This document shows, piece after piece, positions 6,905 through 13,036 of a DNA stretch of 64,000 bases. The notes under the pieces were generated by a model. It was not told where the DNA came from. It made no database searches and saw only the letters and a list, made by a program, of their open reading frames with translations. The number at the start of each line of letters is the position of its first letter. Positions within the stretch are counted from its first letter, which is position 1. Made by a program: the position numbers and the translations under genes. Source of the DNA: Tunturibacter psychrotolerans (GTDB taxonomy: Bacteria > Acidobacteriota > Terriglobia > Terriglobales > Acidobacteriaceae); contig NZ_CP132942.1 of the NCBI RefSeq assembly GCF_040359615.1, positions 744,001 through 808,000 of the forward strand. Direction: 5' to 3'.

Positions 6905-8147
6905 ACGAGTCAAAAAGATATTGGATTGGGAGGAGTTGGAAAAAGCCCCAAATACACATGGAGCTTTTTCATTTCTCAAATCTGCGGCCGAGATTGTAAG
7001 TATTCGCAAGAATGATGTTCTCCCCGAAATCGCTGATAGGCAAATCAACGCTTCATCCAACGACAAAACGACCACAGTGGTCCCAGCAACCCCTGTGGCT
7101 GCTCAACCTCTAAAGGTGACGAGAAGTAGGCCTTACAAAGTACATCGCTGCACTCTCGTGCAGCATGGACAGTCACTCGGTGAAACAACGCTCTACCAAG
7201 CTCTTTGGACGCATGGAAAAGTGGAGACAGCCGAGACCAGAGCCATCACAACTGGATGGAGAACTATGAAAAGGCTTTGCGGAATGACGGACAAGAACTG
7301 TAAACGCAATACGGCTTCCCTCATCGCGAAGCTCGCCATCGAAGAGATTGGGAAAGAGAACGTCCATTTTAGGACCGGACGCACCTATCGCGTTTACTCC
7401 TTCACTAAAACGCTAGAGAGGCGTAAGGCAGCGGGTATGGAGTGGGCCGTTTGGGACAAAGGCCGGCGCTTCGTCCAAAGTGATGGGTCACCACTGGAGC
7501 TTAACTTTTACGCCGGTGACAAAACGACCACAGTGGTCGCTCCAATCCCAGTTGAGACGGCCACTGTGGACATATCGACCCCAGGGACTGTGGTCAAAAT
7601 AACCCCAGGGACTGTGGTCAAAACGACCCCAGTATTAGGAAGTACTTTAGGAAGAGAAAAGAAGAATGAATCGTCGTCGTCGACGAGTGACCTTGTCTTG
7701 ATACTCGACGCGCTGGGGGAAGAATCCTATGTGGTCGACGAACAGGCAGCGCTCCAAATTCTTTACTCCTGCCGGAACGTCTGTCCTGATGCGACTGCCA
7801 ACGAAATTGTCAGCATCATTCGCGAGAAGGGTGCAGTCATGCAATCGCGACGTAACGTTCGGAATCCGACCGGTTTCCTTCTGACCAGCGTTCTTTCGGT
7901 TTTCGATGGGGAGGGTATCAAGAGTTTCCGTCGACGTCAGGCTTCGGCTGCCGCTCGCGTAGAACAGCGCAACCAAGAAGAAAGCCGCAAACAGAGGGAG
8001 ATGTACGAGTGGCTTTTATCTGAACGGGATCGGCTGACATTGTTGATCCAGAATCCCGACACGTTGCCGAAGCGACATGATGACGCACGACGAGGATTAG
8101 CAGAGGTGCAGTCGGCATTGAGTTCCTATGCCGAAGATGAAGCTTGA
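6888..8147 (+). CDS. Replication/partition-associated protein with internal DNA repeats, function uncertain
   Basis: An ATG at 6888 (inside the parA end) gives about 419 residues; the frame opens further upstream at 6861. The N-terminal half (~75-190) contains VHRCTLVQHGQSLGETTLYQ and GWRTMKRLCGMTDKNCKRNT. This looks like a winged-helix DNA-binding region of the sort found in plasmid replication initiators. A low-complexity linker repeats KTTTVV and GTVVK motifs. The C-terminal ~120 residues are helical and charged (RRRQASAAARVEQRNQEESR). The linker is encoded by palindromic, iteron-like DNA. I do not recognise the family. A replication initiator or ParB-like role is a guess from position after parA. 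Confidence 0.65.
   Translation: MSKQRERVKKILDWEELEKAPNTHGAFSFLKSAAEIVSIRKNDVLPEIADRQINASSNDKTTTVVPATPVAAQPLKVTRSRPYKVHRCTLVQHGQSLGETTLYQALWTHGKVETAETRAITTGWRTMKRLCGMTDKNCKRNTASLIAKLAIEEIGKENVHFRTGRTYRVYSFTKTLERRKAAGMEWAVWDKGRRFVQSDGSPLELNFYAGDKTTTVVAPIPVETATVDISTPGTVVKITPGTVVKTTPVLGSTLGREKKNESSSSTSDLVLILDALGEESYVVDEQAALQILYSCRNVCPDATANEIVSIIREKGAVMQSRRNVRNPTGFLLTSVLSVFDGEGIKSFRRRQASAAARVEQRNQEESRKQREMYEWLLSERDRLTLLIQNPDTLPKRHDDARRGLAEVQSALSSYAEDEA
7070..7623 (+). repeat. Iteron-like repeats inside the gene after parA
   Basis: The palindrome GACCACAGTGGTC occurs at 7070-7082 and 7526-7538, each preceded by ACAAAAC. A 22-bp direct repeat (start ACCCCAGGGACTGTGGTC) occurs at 7578-7599 and 7602-7623, period 24, and contains the related half-site CTGTGGTC. 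The dense part is 7526-7623. Confidence 0.7.
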
Positions 8148-8171
8148 AACCTTTACTCATTACTAAATGGT

Positions 8172-8303
8172 AACTACCGAACCCGGCTGGAAATGGGCAC
8201 CGTCACATATAACACGTTTAGATTCAGCATGATAGTCCAATTCACTTTTTGCGCACTCTAGTGTTTTCAATGACTTACATTTTTCCAGTCGGGTTCGGTA
8301 GTT
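8172..8303. repeat. 132-bp element with 22-bp terminal inverted repeats
   Basis: The left arm 8172-8193 (AACTACCGAACCC...) and right arm 8282-8303 (...GGGTTCGGTAGTT) are inverted repeats with one mismatch in 22. The 88-bp interior is AT-rich and codes for nothing evident. No clear target duplication flanks it. It could be a MITE-like remnant, a replication origin or part of a transfer origin. Confidence 0.65.
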
Positions 8304-8342
8304 CGGCCCCGCCAAAACAGAAATCAAAAAAGGAGATCTACT

Positions 8343-8579
8343 GTGCGGTGGCCATTTCAAAGTAAAAAAGAAACAGATATACGGATTTTTCGCGATCCCA
8401 AGACCGATGACATTACCTTGCGTCTCGTCGGCCCAGTTTGTCTCCCGAGCTCGGAAAATCCCATCCTCAAGTTAACAGTCACCCTAGACGCGAAGCTCGA
8501 CGCAGATGGGATTAAGCGGCTGTCCGAACAACTCTCCCACTTCACAAACAATCCGAGAGAACTTGAGTCAGCGGAATGA
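8343..8579 (+). CDS. Small protein of unknown function
   Basis: This 78-residue ORF starts with GTG, preceded by a strong AAAGGAG SD 8 nt upstream, so it is probably translated. The N-terminus is basic (MRWPFQSKKETDIRIF). The rest alternates beta-like hydrophobic stretches (DDITLRLVGPVCL, LKLTVTLDAKL) and ends with a helix (GIKRLSEQLSHF). No family is recognised. It lies between the inverted-repeat element and the mobilisation region, in its own short transcription unit. Confidence 0.6.
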   Translation: MRWPFQSKKETDIRIFRDPKTDDITLRLVGPVCLPSSENPILKLTVTLDAKLDADGIKRLSEQLSHFTNNPRELESAE

Positions 8580-8645
8580 CCGCCAAGCTAGGTCACCAAT
8601 CCGCCACCGATCAACCACGCACGAAGTGGGAGCGTGAAGCGATAC

Positions 8646-8921
8646 CTATGAGACGGGGAAAGTTCCAGGAAACCGGACCCGATGCCATGCCTGGTATTCG
8701 ATCTTGGAAGTCCAGCAAGGAACTGAGGTCGAGGTTCCATCGGAATGGTCGGTCACACAGATACCTTCGTGCCATAAATGAGCCTCCTCAAATGGAGGTG
8801 GATCCAGACGATCACGTATCGCGAGATGGAGTTGAGTCAGAAGTTCGATACGCGCTCGCTGTTCTTCTGAATACGACCGCAAGTCGGAAAGAGCCAACGC
8901 AGAGTCGTCATGCTTCGCCAT
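8646..8921 (-). CDS. Small protein of unknown function upstream of the mobilisation genes
   Basis: The ATG at 8921 (minus strand), with SD AAAGGAAG 7 nt upstream, gives 91 residues starting MAKHDDSALALSDLRSYSEE. The N-terminal half is a charged amphipathic helix, and the C-terminal half has conserved-looking W and C residues (HLWHEGICVTDH). The opposite-strand ORF at 8576-8923 has no SD and is compositionally poor, so the minus strand was preferred. The frame extends upstream to 8999 without a better start. Family and function are unknown. Confidence 0.5.
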   Translation of the reverse strand: MAKHDDSALALSDLRSYSEEQRARIELLTQLHLAIRDRLDPPPFEEAHLWHEGICVTDHSDGTSTSVPCWTSKIEYQAWHRVRFPGTFPVS

Positions 8922-9069
8922 GAAATTTCTTCCTTTTTCTCCGCTGAAAGCGGCATGCGGATTTCTGCATACTTCACAGTTTACGGTCCGCCAACTCACG
9001 GCTGGTACGTAAGTTTTGGAGCGCAGCGGATCACTCTAACATCGCCATCGAGAGGCGATTAACACTGTA

Positions 9070-9142
9070 AGCCAGAGCACACGTCCCCGCTTGCGCGGTT
9101 CCGTGATCTGGCTCAGGGGCTAGGGTTTCACCCTCCCCTGAG
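9070..9142 (+). other. Candidate transfer origin (oriT) or leader with nested hairpins
   Basis: AGCCAGA (9070-9076) pairs with TCTGGCT (9107-9113). Overlapping it, CTCAGGGG (9112-9119) pairs with CCCCTGAG (9135-9142), with an inner AGGGT/ACCCT stem (9122-9126, 9130-9134). It lies 27 bp before the mobC-like start, where oriT usually sits in ColE1/MOBP systems. No known nic consensus was matched, so oriT is inferred from position and structure. Confidence 0.5.
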
Positions 9143-9168
9143 AACCCCAACCCGAAAGGCAAAGACCG

Positions 9169-9591
9169 ATGGCGGTGATCCGCAATCGTGGTAAAAATGC
9201 GCGGAATGTCAGCCGGAAGATCTGGCTGAGCCCGGCTGAGGCCGAGCAGATCAGAGACGCCGCCGGCGACGTGCCGGTCGCTACTTGGCTGCGCGATCTT
9301 GCCTTGGGCCAGCCCTCCAAGCCACGCAGATTGCAGCGGCAAGAGACCGCCACGCGTACCCCAAAGTTCGCGGGCGCCATCCAGCCGTTGGCGGTCGCCG
9401 TGGCTCGCGTCGGCAACAACCTAAACCAGATTGCACGCGCAGTGAACCGGGACCTGAAGTCGCGCAAGCCATTGGACGCCGTTCTAATCGCCAATCAGCT
9501 CGCTCATCTCCGTCATGAGATGCGGGACGAACTGCAAACTGTGAGCAGCCAGTTTCTGAGGGAGGTCAATCGTGCTGGCAAGGATATTTAA
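9169..9591 (+). CDS. mobC: MobC/MbeC-like relaxosome accessory protein
   Basis: This 140-residue protein has an N-terminal ribbon-helix-helix-like segment (RKIWLSPAEAEQIRDAAGDV) and the MobC signature ARVGNNLNQIARAVN. These proteins bind near oriT and help the relaxase open the duplex for conjugative mobilisation. The length is slightly above ColE1 MbeC. The gene overlaps the relaxase start by 20 nt (GTG at 9572). The SD is GAAAGG about 9 nt before the ATG. Confidence 0.9.
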   Translation: MAVIRNRGKNARNVSRKIWLSPAEAEQIRDAAGDVPVATWLRDLALGQPSKPRRLQRQETATRTPKFAGAIQPLAVAVARVGNNLNQIARAVNRDLKSRKPLDAVLIANQLAHLRHEMRDELQTVSSQFLREVNRAGKDI

Positions 9592-11161
9592 GCACGGCGC
9601 GGGCTCCGGGTACGGGGCGCTTGCCTACTTGCTGTCGGACAAGGATCACACGGGCGCTCTGCGGGAGAATCCGCCAGAGGTGTTGCGCGGCGATCCCGAG
9701 GCGGCGGCGGAGCTGATCGATTCGCTGGGATTTGCCCAGAGGTACACGTCAGGCGTTTTGAGCTTCACCAAGGACGATGCGGTTAGGCTCGAAGCTCGCC
9801 CGGATGCCCACCGTGAGTTGATCGACAGTTTCGAGCGCGATTTTCTGGTTCCCGGCATAGACCCAGACCGGCTCGCCACGGTTTGGGTCCAACATCGGGA
9901 TCACGGACGAACGGAGCTGCATTTCATCATCGCCAATGTAGACCTTGAGACTCAGAAGCGGTTTCCGGCCTACTTCGACCGGGCCGACCGGACTCGGCTC
10001 GCCACTTGGCAGGACTTCCAGAACCTGAGTCGCGGACTGGACGACCCCCGCGCCCCGGAGCGCCAGAGGGCCGTCAGCCGCGATCTCAAATTGCCGATGG
10101 AGAAAGCAGCGCTCGCAGAGGTTTTGGAAAAACTCATTGCGCAGAAGTGCGTGAGCGGGGAGCTGGAGGACCGCAATGCCATCGTGCAGTTCATTGAGTC
10201 GAAGAACCTAAAGGTTGGACGACAGGGCAAGGACTACATAACCGTCATTTGTGGGGAAGAGAAGAACGACCGGTTTCGCCTGAAAGGGGCCATGTTCCAT
10301 GAAGATTTCCGACCTGACCGCACAGTTACAGCAGGAGTCGAACGAGACAACGGAGGAGATCAAGCGGATCGAGCGCGACGTACTGAGCAGGTTCGAATCC
10401 GACTTGAAACGGCAATGCAGTTCCGCCGCGACTACCTTGAAAAGCGCTTTGAACGTGTCCCGGATCGAGCTGGTGACCGACATCGAGACATACAAGGCCT
10501 CCCTGAAGTACGCGATCTCGGCGGACTCGAAAGAGCTGACGGACCAGTTAGCATCCTTGAAAAAGGACGTAGCGAAGTGGACGCCAAAGCTCACTCTAGC
10601 GGTGAAGCTGGGAATCTTCTTGCCGATCGTTTTGACCCTGGCAGCTTGCAGCCTTATGGTCATCGCGACATGGTTGTGGATGCCAAGGGAGCTCTGGAAC
10701 GTTCGCACCTCACACCAGACAATGCAGAACGGCAAGAGCTATCTGGTGATCGACGATCCAACCTGGAGCAACTGCAATTTGGCGGACGCTCCGAAGAAAG
10801 CCTCAATCGTTCGGCCATGCAAGACCATCGAGACCACCAATCCGAACCAGTAGAGGAGCACAATGAGCAAACCGACGAACGAGCTAGACGCCTTACTCAT
10901 GGGATCCTTGCAGCAGTTGAGCGAGGATTTTCAGCAGCGCGAGATGCGTTTGACAGAGCAGCAGAGGAGCTGCATCGACTCCTTCAACAAACAGTCGGAC
11001 GCGCTCACGCAGCAGCACGAAGCAACCGCGAAGCGATTGGACGAGCTGACGCAGCACTACAAGGACACCCAGACGCTCATGCAGCGAGTCGTGAGGCAGT
11101 TGAACGCTTTGAGCGAAAAGCTCAAGTGACTATTAGCAAGCGACTGGATCGCGGCAGGTGA
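9572..11161 (+). CDS. mobA: Mobilisation relaxase, ColE1 MbeA-like (MOBP/HEN type)
   Basis: A GTG start with SD GGGAGGTC gives 529 residues. The N-terminal ~170 residues form the nicking domain. The metal-binding motif at ~108-117 reads HRDHGRTELHF, equivalent to the H-E-N motif of ColE1 relaxases but with His in place of the usual Asn. The following IIANVDLET is typical. The catalytic Tyr is probably one of YGALAYL (~14-19). The C-terminal 290 residues are charged, disordered and coiled-coil-like. They are overprinted by two other genes in the +1 frame, exactly as in ColE1 mbeA/mbeB/mbeD. No coupling protein or T4SS is present, so mobilisation needs a helper. Confidence 0.9.
   Translation: MLARIFKHGAGSGYGALAYLLSDKDHTGALRENPPEVLRGDPEAAAELIDSLGFAQRYTSGVLSFTKDDAVRLEARPDAHRELIDSFERDFLVPGIDPDRLATVWVQHRDHGRTELHFIIANVDLETQKRFPAYFDRADRTRLATWQDFQNLSRGLDDPRAPERQRAVSRDLKLPMEKAALAEVLEKLIAQKCVSGELEDRNAIVQFIESKNLKVGRQGKDYITVICGEEKNDRFRLKGAMFHEDFRPDRTVTAGVERDNGGDQADRARRTEQVRIRLETAMQFRRDYLEKRFERVPDRAGDRHRDIQGLPEVRDLGGLERADGPVSILEKGRSEVDAKAHSSGEAGNLLADRFDPGSLQPYGHRDMVVDAKGALERSHLTPDNAERQELSGDRRSNLEQLQFGGRSEESLNRSAMQDHRDHQSEPVEEHNEQTDERARRLTHGILAAVERGFSAARDAFDRAAEELHRLLQQTVGRAHAAARSNREAIGRADAALQGHPDAHAASREAVERFERKAQVTISKRLDRGR
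10299..10853 (+). CDS. MbeB-like mobilisation protein nested in the relaxase gene
   Basis: This 184-residue ORF lies wholly inside mobA in the +1 frame, with ATG at 10299 and SD-like AAAGGGG upstream. Residues ~1-95 are charged heptad-rich helix (LTAQLQQESNETTEEIKRIE, LTDQLASLKKDVAKW). Residues ~104-127 form a strong TM helix (LGIFLPIVLTLAACSLMVIA). The tail is polar with four Cys in all. ColE1 MbeB is also encoded out of frame within mbeA and is thought to anchor the relaxosome to the membrane. The TM segment and placement support the same role here. Confidence 0.8.
   Translation: MKISDLTAQLQQESNETTEEIKRIERDVLSRFESDLKRQCSSAATTLKSALNVSRIELVTDIETYKASLKYAISADSKELTDQLASLKKDVAKWTPKLTLAVKLGIFLPIVLTLAACSLMVIATWLWMPRELWNVRTSHQTMQNGKSYLVIDDPTWSNCNLADAPKKASIVRPCKTIETTNPNQ
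10863..11129 (+). CDS. MbeD-like coiled-coil protein nested in the relaxase gene
   Basis: This 88-residue ORF is in the same frame as the nested MbeB-like gene and starts 9 nt after its stop, with a GAGGAG SD (10854-10859). Nearly the whole chain is a glutamine-rich coiled coil (LLMGSLQQLSEDFQQREMRL, LTQHYKDTQTLMQRVVRQLN). ColE1 MbeD occupies the same nested position and is linked to entry exclusion/mobilisation. Assignment rests on gene order and coiled-coil character, with weak residue-level similarity. Confidence 0.75.
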   Translation: MSKPTNELDALLMGSLQQLSEDFQQREMRLTEQQRSCIDSFNKQSDALTQQHEATAKRLDELTQHYKDTQTLMQRVVRQLNALSEKLK

Positions 11162-11527
11162 AGCGGTTGGGGACTGTGACACACTTATAGTCCTTCTATG
11201 CCTTCCCGATCTCGAATGTCTCCCACTAGGGGTCTCATTGCTATGCAGCTTGGCCGGATCTCTTCGGAAGCTCATATGACCGGTGCGTGTACTCTGTGCG
11301 ATTGGGCCGATCATAGTCTCTCCTGACTCTATATGCGCGACTTTTATGAAAGCGTGACTGTGTGAGGTTCACACTCTCAAATAGTGGGCAGCGTCTCGAG
11401 TTCCCGACGTCGGGATTTTGGATTTCTATCGTAGAGCTCGGTTGTCCCGTGGCCGCACGGTGAAGATCGAGGGCGGGAAGTGGCGGCGGCCCGGCGAGGA
11501 CCAATTTCTATCCCCAAATCAACACAG
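11162..11527. other. Non-coding stretch after the mobilisation module
   Basis: No ORF here has an SD and plausible composition. The short frames on both strands are arginine- and serine-rich and look like chance. No repeat, terminator hairpin with T-tract or RNA gene was recognised. Confidence 0.5.
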
Positions 11528-11749
11528 TCATGACTCCAGTAGGCCAAGTTTCCGGGCCCATGCGTTGGGAAACCGGATGGTAAGACGAGCCGGCCCATTC
11601 CCTGACAGCTCAACCGAGCTTGCCGCATCGAAGGAAAAGCCCTCGATCTCGAGATATACGTTCTCCTCATCAAAGACGTCCTGATAAAGATGCACTTGCT
11701 GCCCCGTGGCTTGGTCCCGCTCGTACTTCAAACTTGTTTTTGTGCTCAT
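11528..11749 (-). CDS. Small acidic protein of unknown function
   Basis: This has 73 residues starting MSTKTSLKYERDQATGQQVH, with a clear SD (AGGAAGG) 9 nt before the ATG. The sequence alternates beta-like strands (VYLEIEGFSFDAASSVEL, RLTIRFP) and ends in a short helix (NAWARKLGLLES). This could be a compact beta-rich domain. I know no family. It sits alone between non-coding stretches in the element, and its ordinary composition and good SD favour a real gene. Confidence 0.6.
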   Translation of the reverse strand: MSTKTSLKYERDQATGQQVHLYQDVFDEENVYLEIEGFSFDAASSVELSGNGPARLTIRFPNAWARKLGLLES

Positions 11750-12161
11750 GACAATCTTCCTTCCTCAAACACCGCGCTGGCGATTTCCCTCCGTCGGAAT
11801 TTGGTTTCTTACGCATGATAATGTTCCGTTTTAGTTTGGATGGCTTGCGCGTTCTGGCGGGCTGAGGTGTCCGAATAGGATCTTTGACCTTTGTTATTAC
11901 CTGTACTACAAGTCACAAAGAGACTCTATTGCGACGCTATTTCGCTGGCTCTCGGACGTATGATTGGGCTATACCCCAAAACGACACCCTTTCAACGATA
12001 CTGGCTCCCAAGGACTGTGCTCTTCTTGTCTTGCCGAAGATCATCCTGGTTTCGCAGCTCACTTCTTCTTTTCAGGCGGAGATGACCACTGCCCGATCGG
12101 CTGGACTCGAGCTGGGACACTGTCAGTGCCTTTGTTAGCCCTATCAATGGTTTTCGTTGGC
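11750..12161. other. Non-coding stretch, nothing recognised
   Basis: The frames on the plus strand (for example from 11884) start with weak codons, lack an SD and have unusual Cys/Ser-rich composition. The promoter of the 73-residue gene must lie at the left edge. No repeats or RNA features were seen. Confidence 0.45.
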
Positions 12162-12722
12162 TTAGCGGGCGTTGGCTGGGGCTTCTTGTGCTCGGTCATT
12201 TGTCTCCTCGTTTTCTTCCGGTAACCATACTAACGACATATCAAATTCCTGCTCAACCAAAGCTTGCAGGCGTTGTACTTTCCTCTTCCTTGGCGGAGGT
12301 TCCTTCTTCTGAAGAGAATTCTCGGCCATCCGACATGCGAGGTACTTCTTTTCGAGCTGAGTGGAAAACTGCTGATCATAGGCCATGTCGTCTACGATGC
12401 ACTTCAGATCATGGTTCAGCTCCCGGTAATGAGTTGTAAGCTCTGTATAAAGGGCAATCTGCTTGTCTAATCGAAGAACTGGCTTCAGTAATGCGGCCAG
12501 GCCTGCGCATAAGGTCAAGTAAAACCATGCTTGGCCTTGAAAAGGCTCATTCGAGTGTCGTAGAAAGGCGATCGGCGATGCTGCTCCCGTGAGGGCAACA
12601 ATGACGTCATGGCCTCGTATTGCGAAAGTCCAGTTCCTGAGCGATTCCTCGTAATAAAGGACATTGAGCCGCGAAGTTCGGAGGAGGTTGTACACCTGCA
12701 GTGATCGTTCTCGCTTATTCAC
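12162..12722 (-). CDS. Two-TM protein, SLATT-like architecture
   Basis: A GTG at 12722, preceded by a perfect AGGAGG SD 7 nt upstream, gives 186 residues; the ATG at 12746 lacks one. A basic N-terminal helix is followed by two hydrophobic segments close together (VIVALTGAASPIAFL ~52-66 and FYLTLCAGLAALLKP ~78-92). A long charged helical cytoplasmic region follows (QLEKKYLACRMAENSLQKKE). A paired TM hairpin followed by a long helical tail resembles SLATT effectors of nucleotide-signalling defence systems, but diagnostic residues are not clear. No nucleotide cyclase is adjacent. It lies close to the IetAS pair and may be defence-related; that is inference. Confidence 0.6.
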   Translation of the reverse strand: MNKRERSLQVYNLLRTSRLNVLYYEESLRNWTFAIRGHDVIVALTGAASPIAFLRHSNEPFQGQAWFYLTLCAGLAALLKPVLRLDKQIALYTELTTHYRELNHDLKCIVDDMAYDQQFSTQLEKKYLACRMAENSLQKKEPPPRKRKVQRLQALVEQEFDMSLVWLPEENEETNDRAQEAPANAR

Positions 12723-12787
12723 CTTAGATCCTCCTGCGGGCAACATCCGGGAAAGGGTGACCTACCCTCAACGTTATTCAAATCTTC

Positions 12788-12982
12788 TTACCGCTTCTTG
12801 GCGACTTCCCTGATACCACGAATGCTGGTCTCGCCAGTGGCTTTGCGCATAGTGCCGACGGTCGCTTGAGGCGAGAAATTTGGTATAGGAATGGGCAGGT
12901 TCTTGTTTACGGCATCACTGCGTTTTTGATCTATTCGACCATCCTGGTTCCTATGACGATTGTCAAGGCCTGGCTCTTTCAT
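12788..12982 (-). CDS. Small conserved-looking basic protein next to the protease gene
   Basis: This has 64 residues with SD GGAGGA 8 nt before the ATG. It begins MKEPGLDNRHRNQDGRIDQK and continues with VGTMRKATGETS. From memory this LDNRHR-x-x-DG-x-I opening and T-[ML]-RK segment resemble a widespread small family of unknown function in proteobacteria, but I cannot check. The protein is hydrophilic, without TM or Cys. It lies 54 bp downstream of the IetS-like protease start on the same strand side of the defence pair, within the element. Confidence 0.6.
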   Translation of the reverse strand: MKEPGLDNRHRNQDGRIDQKRSDAVNKNLPIPIPNFSPQATVGTMRKATGETSIRGIREVAKKR

Positions 12983-13036
12983 GGTGGTGTTCCTCCGTAG
13001 AGTTAGAAAGCGTTCGATTGATATGAGCTCAGATCC

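Noticed and set aside
8576..8923. 115-residue plus-strand ORF
   Set aside because: It lacks an SD and has low-quality composition; the overlapping minus-strand ORF has a good SD.
10208..10735. 175-residue minus-strand ORF within the mobilisation region
   Set aside because: It is opposite both the relaxase and the nested MbeB-like gene, with no SD or motif.
11884..12138. 84-residue plus-strand ORF with several Cys
   Set aside because: It has a weak start, no SD and no recognisable motif, so it is treated as chance.
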